From assembly GCF_039536205.1 (NCBI RefSeq), contig NZ_BAAAYL010000001.1:62001-126000 (forward strand): a stretch of DNA of 64,000 nucleotides. The letters are read 5' to 3'. Below are positions 1-10,327 of the stretch, one piece after another. The translations under genes and the position numbers were made by a program. Origin of the DNA: Streptomyces sannanensis. Lineage in GTDB: Bacteria; Actinomycetota; Actinomycetes; Streptomycetales; Streptomycetaceae. The notes below the pieces were generated by a model. The model worked only from the letters and a program-made list of their open reading frames with translations. It had not been told where the DNA came from and did no database searches. The stretch's first letter is position 1. Every line of letters starts with the position of its first letter.

Positions 1-411
1 GAGGACGACGCCCGGGCGCGCAGGGCGCGGTTCACGGACTCGCACGAACGGGTACTGAACCTGGTGGCCGTCGACGGCGACGAAGGCGTCGTCGGCTGGG
101 CCGCCCTGGGGCCCTACCGGGGCAATTCCGCGGAGCCGGATGCGGGCGAGCTGTACGCGATCTACCTCCGCCCGGATGTGATCGGCAGCGGCGCCGGTCG
201 CACCCTGATCGAGGCCGTGCACGCGGAAGCCGTCAGCCGCCGGTTTCGCACGCTGCTGCTGTGGGTGCTGCGCGACAATGCGCGGGCCCGCCGCTTCTAT
301 GCGTCAGCGGGCTACGCGCCGGACGGCACCGTTCGAGGTGACCGGTACGAAGACGTGGAACTGCCCGCCCTGCGCTACCGGGTGAGCCTCGGTCAGGACG
401 ACCCGATCTGA
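1..411 (+). CDS. GNAT-family N-acetyltransferase, 5' end outside window
   Basis: The reading frame is open from base 1, so the start lies upstream; an internal GTG at 64 is unlikely to be the true start because coding-like sequence (EDDARARRARF...) precedes it. About 136 residues are visible. The segment GELYAIYLRPDVIGSGAGRT matches the GNAT acetyl-CoA-binding motif A (hydrophobic strand, then R/Q-x-x-G-x-G/A), and NARARRFYASAGY is the usual C-terminal helix and strand. Such enzymes transfer an acetyl group from acetyl-CoA to an amine; the substrate cannot be told. It converges on the hypX-like gene with 27 bases between the stops. Confidence 0.85.
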   Translation, partial: EDDARARRARFTDSHERVLNLVAVDGDEGVVGWAALGPYRGNSAEPDAGELYAIYLRPDVIGSGAGRTLIEAVHAEAVSRRFRTLLLWVLRDNARARRFYASAGYAPDGTVRGDRYEDVELPALRYRVSLGQDDPI

Positions 412-438
412 TCCAGCAGCGTGCCGGCGATCGTCGCG

Positions 439-2151
439 TCATCGTGGGGCGGTCGGCGAGGACGGCGCGGGAGGCACACTGGGCCCGGCGGCGGGCTGTT
501 TGCGGATGAAGGCCGAACGCAGCCGGTGGTAGGGCTCGCCGGCCTCGTAGAAGTTGCGGCGCATCCGGGCCAGTTCGTCCGCCCGGTACCAGGCCAGCGG
601 TTTGATCTCCTCCTGTGCCGCGCGCCGGCTCCGCTTGTCCCTCAGCCGCGCGGGCAGCCCGGGCAAGTCCGCGGCGGCCGCCGCGAGCTGCGCCACCTGT
701 GCCTCGAACGCGCCGGGCGCCGCCGGTACGACCCTGTCGACCAGGCCCAGGTGACGGGCGTGGACCGCGCTCAGCGGCCGGGCTTCCTCGGTCAGGCGGC
801 GGGCCTCGGCGGCGCCGACGCGCCGGGGCAGGGTGTACGTCCAGTACTCGGAGCCGTAGAGACCCATCCGTCGGTAATGGGGATTGAGTACGGCTCCCCG
901 CCGGCACCACACCTCGTCGGCGGCGAGCGCGAGCATCACTCCGCCCGCTGCCGCGTTGCCGCCCACCGCGGCGACGGTGAGCCGGTCGGTGGTGTCCAGC
1001 ACCGCCTGGACGAGGTCGTCCATGGCGTTGATGTTCTCCCAGGATTCCCGGGCGGGATCGGACGACGCCTCGATGACACCGAGATGGATACCGTTGGAGA
1101 AGAAGTCCCGGGCGCCGCCGAGGACGAGCACGTCGGTCGGACGCGAGACGGCGTGGTGGTAGGCGGCGAGCAGTCGCCTGCACTGTGCGGTGGACATGGC
1201 CCCGGCCGGGAAGGAGAAGCGCAGGAAGCCGACCCGGCCGCGCTCGCGGTAGCGGATGTCGGTCCAGGTCCTGCGGCCCTCGGGGAGGTCGAGGGGCGCC
1301 GGTATCCGCGGCAGCAGCCGGGCCCGGTCGCCGAGCGCGAGTGTGGCGGGCATCTTGAATGTCGCCGGACCGCCGGGGGTACGGCGCGGCCGCATCTGGG
1401 TGATCCACACCGCGCCGTCGACGGTGGCGCGGCACACGGCTCCGCCACGGCGCGCGACGATCCGGCCGGGACTGCCGCACAACTGGTCCTCGGTGTGGCC
1501 GCCGTAGAGGAAGTACTCACGGTTCCCCCACTCGTCGAGCACCCCGGGGAAGGAGTCCGCGGCACGCAATTTGCGGACGACGGTCTGCGTGGTGTCGCTG
1601 GTCCAGTCGATGCGCCTGCGGTCCTGGGTGAAGTACGGGCGGGGCTTCCCGAGGACATCGGGGCGGGCGTAGTCGAGCGGTTCGGGGACATACGTTCCGG
1701 AGGCGTACCGTGCCACGGCCAGATGCACCGCCTCGAGCGCGGCATCTGCGACCTCGTTGCGGTACAGATCGCTCTTGGCGGCCTCGGGGAGCTCGCAGGG
1801 CACCGACGCCCAGATGTCTCCGGCGTCCATCTCCTCCACGGCTTGGAGGACGGTGACGCCCCATCGGCGTTCTCCGCTGTCGATGGCCCAGTCCAGCGAG
1901 GACGGCCCCCGGTCCCCCATGGGGCCCGGATGGACGACGAGGCACAGCCGCTCGGCCCAGAGCTGTTTGGGTATCGCGGTCTTGAGCATCGGGGCCAGGA
2001 CCAGATGAGGGTCCAACCGTCGTGCGGCGGCACACAATTCCTCGTCGGACACGGCCAGTTGGACGTGGACGCCATGCCCTTGGTCGCCGAGTTCCGCCTC
2101 GACGCGCTGGGTCAGACTGTTGTACGCGCTCGCAATTACCATGATCCGCAT
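439..2151 (-). CDS. hypX: HypX/HoxX-like hydrogenase maturation protein (formyltransferase plus enoyl-CoA hydratase-like)
   Basis: A 570-residue two-domain protein. The N-terminal half is formyl-transferase-like and contains HPGPMGDRGPSSLDWAI, the HypX version of the formyltransferase signature. The C-terminal half is crotonase-like, with the oxyanion-hole region FFSNGIHLGVIE and a GGVMLALAADEVW stretch. HypX proteins are known to make CO from formyl-tetrahydrofolate for the active site of [NiFe] hydrogenases in aerobic organisms. The frame stays open 759 bases further upstream, but the ATG at 2151 is preceded by GGAGGG, and the homology starts there with MRIMVIASAYNS. No other hyp or hydrogenase gene is in the window, so the partner must be elsewhere or the protein has another role. 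Confidence 0.85.
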   Translation of the reverse strand: MRIMVIASAYNSLTQRVEAELGDQGHGVHVQLAVSDEELCAAARRLDPHLVLAPMLKTAIPKQLWAERLCLVVHPGPMGDRGPSSLDWAIDSGERRWGVTVLQAVEEMDAGDIWASVPCELPEAAKSDLYRNEVADAALEAVHLAVARYASGTYVPEPLDYARPDVLGKPRPYFTQDRRRIDWTSDTTQTVVRKLRAADSFPGVLDEWGNREYFLYGGHTEDQLCGSPGRIVARRGGAVCRATVDGAVWITQMRPRRTPGGPATFKMPATLALGDRARLLPRIPAPLDLPEGRRTWTDIRYRERGRVGFLRFSFPAGAMSTAQCRRLLAAYHHAVSRPTDVLVLGGARDFFSNGIHLGVIEASSDPARESWENINAMDDLVQAVLDTTDRLTVAAVGGNAAAGGVMLALAADEVWCRRGAVLNPHYRRMGLYGSEYWTYTLPRRVGAAEARRLTEEARPLSAVHARHLGLVDRVVPAAPGAFEAQVAQLAAAAADLPGLPARLRDKRSRRAAQEEIKPLAWYRADELARMRRNFYEAGEPYHRLRSAFIRKQPAAGPSVPPAPSSPTAPR

Positions 2152-2900
2152 ACGGCCCTCCGGCTGTCTGATGGTCGGACGTATGCCGCGGCGGCACCCC
2201 CGCCGGGCCCGATCCACTCCCCGGTGCGGCTTGTTTCTAGCGTCTTGGAGACTCGCGGTCCGGAAATTGCCGGTTCTGCGGATTTCCGGGCTCGGTTTTG
2301 GATATAGGCGAGCTGCCGCGGCTCTTGCCGCGAGTTCGGGGCCGCGCCCGACAGGTTCGGACTCCCAGGACCAGGTCAAGGTCCTGCCACGCCCTCGGGC
2401 CGGCATGCGCGGGCTGGGCTGCCGCATCCGTTCAGCACGCGACGGACGGACCGGGACAACACCAGTTGAAGCAGCGCTGCAAGCGCCTGGAGCGCGGCGA
2501 TCGCCAGCAGCAAAAGCGACGGGACCAGGAGGCCGCGACGCCGGTGAGAGCCGCCCCGCAGGCGGCGGCCGAGATCTTCGGTCCCGCCCCGACGGTGAGG
2601 ACCCGGGTTTGCCTGCCCAGAGGTGCGTGGTCGGCCCCGATGCGGAGCGTGGCGGTGAGCAGGGGCCCGTCGCACAGGCCCGCGGCGGTGAACAGCACCG
2701 CGGCACGTATCCCCTGGGGCGAGTGCGCCGCATCCGGTTGCTCCGCCCTCTATCTGGGCACCGGCCCCGGGGCGGCTCGTCGTTACTGCTCCGCCGCCTG
2801 CGCGTCGCGTACCCGGGTCGCGGCCCACCGAGGCCGCAGGAGAGCCCCCAACGGGTGAGCCCGGTTTCGCTCCCGCACGATGCGGTCAATGATGGGGACC
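2152..2900. other. 749-base stretch with no confident gene
   Basis: Between the divergent hypX-like and DUF5988 genes. All long frames here look like high-GC shadow frames. The only coding-like trace is a possible MFS-transporter remnant on the minus strand, listed separately. The part next to 2151 should hold the hypX promoter, but I see no clear -35/-10 pair. Confidence 0.4.
2432..2698 (-). pseudogene. possible remnant of an MFS transporter C-terminus
   Basis: The frame reads GLCDGPLLTATLRIGADHAP, then GRQTRVLTVGAGPKISAAAC and GAALTG. This resembles the eleventh and twelfth membrane segments of MFS drug exporters, where a family-typical 'P-L-L...R..E.....T...G...G.A.GAALAG' pattern occurs. 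The resemblance fades after about 55 residues, and in-frame stops lie upstream near 2752. There is no full-length gene, so this is at best a decayed fragment. A chance high-GC reading frame remains possible. Confidence 0.25.
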
Positions 2901-3101
2901 ATGAGCGCAAAGGCCGTACTCGAAGGCGGGCCGGACGACCTGCCCGAGCGCATTGTTCCGATCACCCCGCCGGGCAACGAGCTGAAGGTGCCGTTCAGGG
3001 GCGGATACGAGCACTTCAAGGCCACCCCCCGGCACGAGGACACGTCTGAGGGGCGGCTGCCGGTGTACGAATGGTGGGAGCGCACCGAGATCGCCGAGTA
3101 G
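2901..3101 (+). CDS. DUF5988-type small conserved protein
   Basis: A 66-residue acidic protein starting MSAKAVLEGGPDDLPERIVP and ending PVYEWWERTEIAE. I recognise this as the small Streptomyces family annotated DUF5988, whose hallmarks are the LEGGPDDLP opening and the YEHF.AT.RH....G.LPV..W..RT...E ending. In-frame ATGs also occur at 2880, 2889 and 2892; the one at 2901 gives the length usual for the family. The function is unknown. It converges on the geosmin synthase gene. Confidence 0.75.
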   Translation: MSAKAVLEGGPDDLPERIVPITPPGNELKVPFRGGYEHFKATPRHEDTSEGRLPVYEWWERTEIAE

Positions 3102-3244
3102 TCCGGTACGAGCGCCCGGCACCCCCGGGCGCGTGCCGTGCACCGCTCCGTGACGATCACACCGACGCCCCGGCCGGCGGCTGACCGGGAGACGCAGGTC
3201 CGCGTCACCCGGTCGATTCAGCACGCGCCGGGGAACCGCGCCCG

Positions 3245-5476
<2,232 letters not shown>

Positions 5477-5714
5477 CTACCCGTGCCGGAGACCGGTTAC
5501 CCGCTTCGCGTATTTTTCATATGAACGCGAGGATTACAGGCATTCCCTGCGCGAGTATGCCGAAACCGTCCCGGCCGAGCATGGCCGCGGCCGTGCTGGT
5601 GGCGGCCTTCAGGGCGCGCAGCGGGTGGTCCCGATGGCCACCATGCCCGTGAACTCGCGCCAGGCTGTGCGGAAAGGTTGCTGCAGTCGGTACCGAAGAC
5701 GACCTGCACATCCG

Positions 5715-6080
5715 AAATCGATCCGCGCCGCCCGCCCCGACGGCGCCCCGGTCTACATCATTCTGGACAACCTCTCCGCCCACACCGGAGCGGACATCCG
5801 CCGCTGGGCGAAGAAGAACAAGGTCGAACTGTGTTTCACCCCGACCTACGCCTCCTGGGCCAACCCGATCGAGGCGCGCATCGGCCCGCTGCGGCAGTTC
5901 ACCCTGGCCAACTCCCACCACCGCAGTCATCCCGCGCAGCCCCAGGCACTGCACCGCTACCTGCGCTGTCGAAACGCCAACGCTCGCCCCCCCGACGTGC
6001 TCGCCGCCCAACGCAAGGAACGCCCCCGCATCCGCAGCGAGAAGGGCATCCGCTGGGGCGGACGCCCTCTTGCAGCCTGA
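5715..6080 (+). pseudogene. IS630-family transposase, C-terminal fragment
   Basis: About 120 residues resembling the end of IS630 transposases: YIILDNLSAHTGADIRRWA contains the second catalytic Asp (DN..AH), and FTPTYASWANPIEARIGPLR contains the catalytic Glu in the usual P.Y....NPIE context. The N-terminal helix-turn-helix and the first Asp are missing, and the upstream frame to 5625 has no similarity. No terminal repeats were found. It is a dead remnant upstream of geoA. Confidence 0.8.
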
Positions 6081-6122
6081 CTGACCCGACCCTGTGTGGT
6101 CACTTGATTTCACCGTAACCGC

Positions 6123-6317
6123 TCAGCTGTTTGGACCTACTGCCGCGCGGTCTACCTGCTGCGACTCCATCGCCCTCCCCGGCACCAAGACGGCAAGGGT
6201 GCTGCGCGCTTCATGCCGCAGCGTGCGGCGTCGAGCAAAGGTCGCAGTCAGAGCGAGGAGAGAGACCGTGCCCCCGTAGAACACAGCAGCAATCGTGGAG
6301 AGGAGCCCGATCGTCAT
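6123..6317 (-). CDS. small hypothetical membrane protein
   Basis: A 64-residue frame, MTIGLLSTIAAVFYGGTVSL followed by LALTATFARRR and TLRHEARSTLAVLVPGR. It has one clear N-terminal membrane segment (about residues 3-27), then a basic, cytoplasm-like stretch, a layout seen in small Streptomyces membrane proteins. An AAAGG sequence lies ten bases upstream of the ATG. The hydrophobic segment and start signal favour a real gene, but I cannot name a family. It lies between an IS630 remnant and a decayed amidohydrolase, so it may itself be a remnant. Confidence 0.4.
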   Translation of the reverse strand: MTIGLLSTIAAVFYGGTVSLLALTATFARRRTLRHEARSTLAVLVPGRAMESQQVDRAAVGPNS

Positions 6318-6534
6318 CGGGCACGCACCTTTCTTCCCCCGTTCGGCCCGCCCGGCTCACAGCCCGGGGCGGGTGTTGATGCGTTTCCTCCCTACCATAC
6401 GTGTGCCGTCAACTCCCCCTGCGTTCGGACTCATCCCTGTCCGGGAGCCACCCATTGCTACGGCCGCGTGCCGATTCCCGCTGTCCGCTGTGCTACCTGT
6501 GCCGCAGCCTGGTCAACCCGGCGAACCTTCACGG

Positions 6535-6702
6535 TCACGGCTCGTCGGATGGTCTACCGAAGCCGTCCGTGGCCGCGAACTTGATCCAATCCGCGCTGCC
6601 CGCGATGTCCCTGCGCACGATCGTACGGATCACGTCCCGCCCCCGGCGTAGGCCCCCACCGCGAATGACGGGCTCGCGGCCTGCGCTGTGCGCCAGGCCG
6701 CG
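6535..6702 (-). pseudogene. amidohydrolase fragment
   Basis: The minus frame reads RGLAHSAGREPVIRGGG, then RDVIRTIVRRDIAG and SADWIKFAATDGFGRPSDEP before a stop. This resembles the barrel segment of metal-dependent amidohydrolases of the prolidase/imidazolonepropionase type, where 'VR..I..GADWIK..A.GG....' carries the lysine that bridges the metals. Nothing recognisable flanks it, so only a fragment of about 55 residues is left. The rest of 6318-6971 holds no gene I can support. Confidence 0.4.
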
Positions 6703-6971
6703 GACATCCTCACGGGTGCGTGTGGGGCGATGCCTTCCCGGCGGCCGAAGGAGACGACGCCCGACACGCCGGATACCCCCCCGAATGGAGGATCTGGCGA
6801 CCACCGCGCCCGCGCCCCCCGAGGCAGGCCGGAAGCCCTGTGCCGCCTGAACGGGGAGGGACTCACGGGGTACCGGGGGCCTCCGCCCGACGGTCATCCG
6901 GTTGCGGGGCGTACACAGGCGGCCGAGGGTGGTCCCGCAGTCACGCCGAATACGACAAGAAGGGGTACAGC

Positions 6972-8102
6972 ATGGCGATTCTGTGCCAGCCCGCCGTCTC
7001 TGTCCCGGACCACGTGATCACCATGGAGGAGACGCTCGCCCTGGCGCGCTCAATGCACGCGGACCACCCACAACTTCCGCTTGCCCTGCGCCTCATCGGG
7101 AACACCGGAGTGCAGAAGCGTCACATTGTACAGCCGATCGAGGAAACCCTTAAACACCCCGGCTTCGAGGCGCGCAACGCCCTTTACGAGGCTGAGGCCA
7201 AGGCACGGGTTCCGTCCGTCGTCGAGCGTGCACTCGACAACGCCGAACTGCGGCCGGCGGACATTGATCTGATCATCTATGTCTCGTGCACGGGTTTCAT
7301 GATGCCGTCGCTCACCGCGTGGCTGATCAACACGATGGATTTTCCCAGCGACACTCGGCAACTCCCGATAGCCCAGCTCGGCTGTGCCGCCGGTGGTGCG
7401 GCGATCAACCGCGCGCACGATTTCTGCAGCGCCTATCCGGAGGCCAACGTCCTCATCGTGGCCTGCGAGTTCTGCTCGCTGTGCTACCAACCCACCGACC
7501 TCGGGGTCGGCTCGCTGCTGTCCAACGGCCTCTTCGGGGACGCCGTGGCCGCCGCCGTGGTGTGCGGCCGGGGAGGCACCGGCATGTCGCTGGAGCGCAA
7601 CGGTTCGTATCTGGTGCCCGACACCGAGGACTGGATCGCCTACAGCGTCCGGGCGACCGGATTCCACTTCCTGCTGGACAAGCGTGTGCCCACCACCATG
7701 GAGCCGCTGGCACCGGCCCTGCGTGAGATCTCGGCCCAGCACGGCTGGGATGCGGAGAAGCTCGACTTCTACATCATCCATGCGGGCGGGCCGCGCATCC
7801 TCGACGACCTGAGCCGCTTCCTGCATGTGCCGGAGGAGGCGTTCCGGTTCAGCCGTGCCACGCTGACGGAGTACGGAAACATCGCCAGTGCCGTCGTGCT
7901 CGACGCGGTGCGCAGGCTCTTCGAGGAGGGCGGACCCGGCGACGACGCCCATGGCATCCTCGCGGGATTCGGTCCAGGCATCACCGCCGAGATGTGCCTG
8001 GGAAGCTGGACGTCCTCCCGGCCCAAAGGAGCAAGTCTCCAATCGATGCTGGCCCCGGTCCGCCTTCCCCACCTCTCCGCCACGACCGAGCCCTGGAGCT
8101 GA
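6972..8102 (+). CDS. rppA: type III polyketide synthase, 1,3,6,8-tetrahydroxynaphthalene synthase (RppA)
   Basis: A 376-residue chalcone-synthase-like enzyme that condenses five malonyl-CoA into tetrahydroxynaphthalene (THN), the precursor of flaviolin and naphthoquinone/HPQ melanin. The catalytic triad is visible: Cys138 in AQLGCAAGGAA, His270 in IIHAGGPRILDD and Asn303 in EYGNIAS. The sequence follows Streptomyces RppA nearly end to end (MAILCQPAVSVPDHVITM; CTGFMMPSLTAW). The frame is open further upstream, but homology and an AAGGGG site fix the ATG at 6972. It is the first gene of a tight cassette: two bases to the P450 start, then the cupin, which is the known rppA-P450-cupin order. Confidence 0.95.
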   Translation: MAILCQPAVSVPDHVITMEETLALARSMHADHPQLPLALRLIGNTGVQKRHIVQPIEETLKHPGFEARNALYEAEAKARVPSVVERALDNAELRPADIDLIIYVSCTGFMMPSLTAWLINTMDFPSDTRQLPIAQLGCAAGGAAINRAHDFCSAYPEANVLIVACEFCSLCYQPTDLGVGSLLSNGLFGDAVAAAVVCGRGGTGMSLERNGSYLVPDTEDWIAYSVRATGFHFLLDKRVPTTMEPLAPALREISAQHGWDAEKLDFYIIHAGGPRILDDLSRFLHVPEEAFRFSRATLTEYGNIASAVVLDAVRRLFEEGGPGDDAHGILAGFGPGITAEMCLGSWTSSRPKGASLQSMLAPVRLPHLSATTEPWS

Positions 8103-8104
8103 GC

Positions 8105-8521
8105 ATGACCACCGAGACGAGCGCGGGGCTGTGCGCACGCACACCCCCGCCCATCAGGTTGTGGCCCGTCGATGACCTTCCGCGACTGGACTTCGACCCG
8201 CTCCTCGCCCAGGTACTGCGCGAGGAACCCGTCGCTCCGATCCAACTGCCCAACGGCGAGGGCCATGCCTGGCTCGTCACCCGGTACGAGGACGTCAAGA
8301 CGGTCACCAATGACGAGCGCTTCGGCAATCCGCACCTTTCCCTCGGTCATGAACCGCACTACTGCGTGGGCCCGATGCCGGCCCGCCTCGAGTGCACTGT
8401 CACCGTCTCCACCCTGCTGGAGCGGCTCCCGGGTCTGAGGCCGGCGGTCCCCGTCGAGGAGGTCCGCCGGCGCCGCGGAGCACTCATCCGCGGCCCCGAG
8501 ACACTGCCCGTCACCTGGTGA
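8105..8521 (+). pseudogene. CYP158A-like cytochrome P450 with the central part deleted in frame
   Basis: A 138-residue frame joins the two ends of a CYP158A-type biflaviolin synthase. Residues to about 80 (RLWPVDDLPRLDFDPLLAQV ... LPNGEGHAWLVTRYEDV ... TNDERFG) match the P450 N-terminus. From NPHLSLG onward (EPHYCVG ... GALIRGPETLPVTW) it matches the heme-Cys loop and C-terminus. About 265 residues, including the I-helix and ExxR, are missing without loss of frame. The heme loop keeps its Cys but is altered (LGHEPHYC where family members have FGFGPHYC). P450 catalysis is therefore very unlikely. The gene is still cotranscribed with rppA and the cupin gene, and it keeps start, frame and stop. 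Confidence 0.85.
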
Positions 8522-8533
8522 CAGGAGCGTCCG

Positions 8534-9064
8534 ATGACTCTGTTCACCCCTGCCCAGGGGCTGATCGTCCCGCCCGGCCAGGGAAGCACCATCCACACCG
8601 CCGCGCAGCAGGTGACCTTCAAGGTCACCGGAGAGCACTCACGTGTGTCCTCCAGTTTCGAAGTCGTCGTCCCGCCGGGCTTCGACGTGGGCGCGCACCG
8701 GCACACCCGCAGCGAGGAACTCTTCTACATCCTCGACGGCGAACTCGAGGTGCTGGCCTTCGAACCCCGGGTGCGTACAGCCGACTGGAGCGAGTGGACC
8801 TCGGCCTCCGGACTGCGGTCGGTACGGGCCACCCGGGGCACGGTCATCGTGGTCCCGCCCGGCTGCCCGCACGCGTTCGCCAATCGCTCCGATGAGCCGG
8901 CCACGATGTTCTTCCAGGCATCCCCGCCCTCCGACCACGAGCGGTACTTCGAGGAGCTCCTCTCCATCCTCGGCTCCGACGGACCGCCCGACGACGTGGC
9001 CATCGCAGAGCTGCGTGCCCGCTACGACATCGAACAGCTCACTCCGCTGCGTCACGACGCATGA
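8534..9064 (+). CDS. cupin-domain quinone-forming monooxygenase, MomA-like
   Basis: A 176-residue cupin with both motifs: motif 1 around GAHRHTRSEELFYILDGELE (metal-binding His and Glu) and motif 2 around VPPGCPHAFANRS. It lies 12 bases after the P450 remnant with CAGGAG ahead of its ATG, as third gene of the THN cassette. Cupins in this position (MomA type) are known to oxidise THN to flaviolin. That role is inferred here from position and fold. Because the adjacent P450 is broken, flaviolin would probably be the end point of this locus unless another P450 couples it. Confidence 0.8.
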   Translation: MTLFTPAQGLIVPPGQGSTIHTAAQQVTFKVTGEHSRVSSSFEVVVPPGFDVGAHRHTRSEELFYILDGELEVLAFEPRVRTADWSEWTSASGLRSVRATRGTVIVVPPGCPHAFANRSDEPATMFFQASPPSDHERYFEELLSILGSDGPPDDVAIAELRARYDIEQLTPLRHDA

Positions 9065-9146
9065 TCGCTCCAACCCGGTCCTGCTCCGGCTGGTCGGTAC
9101 CGCCGACCGGGTGCAGGCTGGAGGGGTAGCGCAGGAGGTGGCCGCC

Positions 9147-9416
9147 ATGCAGACAATCGTTGGATGGCACATCGAAGTCGAGTTCGAAGAGGTCGAGAAG
9201 ACCACCCGGGCGTCCTGCCTGGTCCGGCTGCAGGACGGTACCGAGCTGAGGGCGCACGGTCATGCGAATCGCCACCCAGACGACCCGGAACAAATGCGGG
9301 TCGGCGAGGAGATCGCCGCGGCACGGGCCTTGAACGAGTTGTCCCGGACCCTGCTGAAGAAGGCCGGCGTCGAGATCGAGGAGGTCACACACATCCCGGC
9401 GCACATCAGGATGTGA
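9147..9416 (+). CDS. DUF1876 domain protein
   Basis: An 89-residue protein, MQTIVGWHIEVEFEEVEKTT through VRLQDGTELRAHGHANRHPDD to VTHIPAHIRM. These are hallmarks of the DUF1876 (dsRBD-like fold) family common in actinomycetes. A strong AGGAGG eight bases upstream fixes the ATG. A GTG nine bases upstream overlaps that site and is unlikely. The function is unknown. It is the only intact gene between the THN cassette and a run of broken genes. Confidence 0.8.
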   Translation: MQTIVGWHIEVEFEEVEKTTRASCLVRLQDGTELRAHGHANRHPDDPEQMRVGEEIAAARALNELSRTLLKKAGVEIEEVTHIPAHIRM

Positions 9417-9556
9417 CCCTTACTCGGCCGACCGCACTCGGACGTGCACGGCCGGCCGCGCCGCCCTTGGTCATGCGGTGAGCCGGTGACGGCAGACGCT
9501 TGCGCGTGAGGGTCGGCGCCGCCCGGGCGTAACAAGGGGTGCACCGTGCCCCATGA

Positions 9557-9811
9557 CCCGGCGCCACCCCCGGATTCGTCACCGAGGTGGCGCTTGATCC
9601 CGGCGCCGTACTGGCGCTCTCCACGGATGGCCTCATCGAGTCGCCCGGGACCGGCCTGGACGCGGCCGTGTGCGAGCTGGCGGACCGTCTCGCCGAGCTG
9701 GGCGACCGGCCGCTGGAGTCCGTGGCGGACAGCCTTGTCCAGCACGGCGAGCAGACCCATCGGCGCGACGACGACATGGCCCTTATGCTGCTGCGCCCGG
9801 CCACCGGGTGA
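9557..9811 (+). pseudogene. C-terminal fragment of a SpoIIE/RsbU-type PP2C phosphatase
   Basis: About 84 residues (GFVTEVALDPGAVLALSTDG, LIESPG, then ADSLVQHG and RRDDDMALMLLRP). This is the end of PP2C phosphatases, where STDGLIE holds a metal-binding Asp-Gly and DDMALM the final metal-binding Asp. A stop at 9554 closes the frame upstream, and no catalytic N-terminal part or sensor domain is present. It is a remnant of a gene whose family dephosphorylates anti-anti-sigma factors. Confidence 0.75.
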
Positions 9812-9855
9812 GGCACAATCGCGGCGTCGGCGAAGCTGAATTCCCAGGGGGCGCA

Positions 9856-10085
9856 GTGGGCTTGGGCACGGTGGCGATCACCGGAGCGGCGGCGCGCATC
9901 GGAACCGTCGTACGCCGGGCACTACGAGGGGAGGCCGAGCGGCTCGTTCTGCTGAACCGCGAGCCGCTGGGGCCGGTCGCGGCGAACGAGGTGGCACACA
10001 CCGCCGATCTGCGTGACGCGGGGCCGATGCCATCGTCCACCTGGGCGGGCTCCCGGACGAGGCGCCGCTGCCGGAGCTCCTCGAA
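9856..10085 (+). pseudogene. NAD-dependent epimerase/dehydratase, N-terminal fragment with frameshift
   Basis: Starts at a GTG with VGLGTVAITGAAARIGTVVR, a Rossmann glycine motif (TGAAARIG), followed by LNREPLGPVAANEVAHTADL. The frame then shifts near 10020, and the next family segment [20 protein letters not shown] continues in another frame. About 75 residues remain of roughly 270; the YxxxK part is absent. The new frame runs straight into an aldehyde dehydrogenase fragment, so a deletion also joined two genes. Confidence 0.7.
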
Positions 10086-10311
10086 GCGTGGGCCCTTCTG
10101 CGGTGTCGCACCGTTCCCGCGCCGCGGCGCGGTGCCCTCGTCAAGCGGCTCGGCGAACTCCTCACCGTCCACCGGGAGGACACGACGATCGCAGCGACCG
10201 GCGGCGGCCGGGAGTCCGGCTCCGACGCCTGGCGGGCCTGTGTACGCCGCGCGACCAACACCGTCAATCACTCGGACGACCTGCCGCTCGCCCAGGGCGT
10301 CCACTTCCTCG
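10086..10311 (+). pseudogene. ALDH7-type aldehyde dehydrogenase with the middle deleted
   Basis: In frame with the preceding epimerase piece: [20 protein letters not shown] matches the N-terminal helix region of ALDH7/alpha-aminoadipate-semialdehyde dehydrogenases. [20 protein letters not shown] and [14 protein letters not shown] match their extreme C-terminus, whose family form is SDAWK.Y.RR.TNTVNYS..LPLAQGV.F. About 400 residues in between, including the catalytic Cys and NAD site, are missing. Nothing functional can remain. The join pattern is like that of the P450 and DNA ligase remnants nearby. Confidence 0.75.
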
Positions 10312-10327
10312 GAGGGGCAGGCGGATC

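Noticed and set aside
421..2307. 628-codon plus-strand frame opposite the hypX-like gene
   Set aside because: It has no recognisable domain and a typical shadow composition; the minus strand carries HypX signatures throughout.
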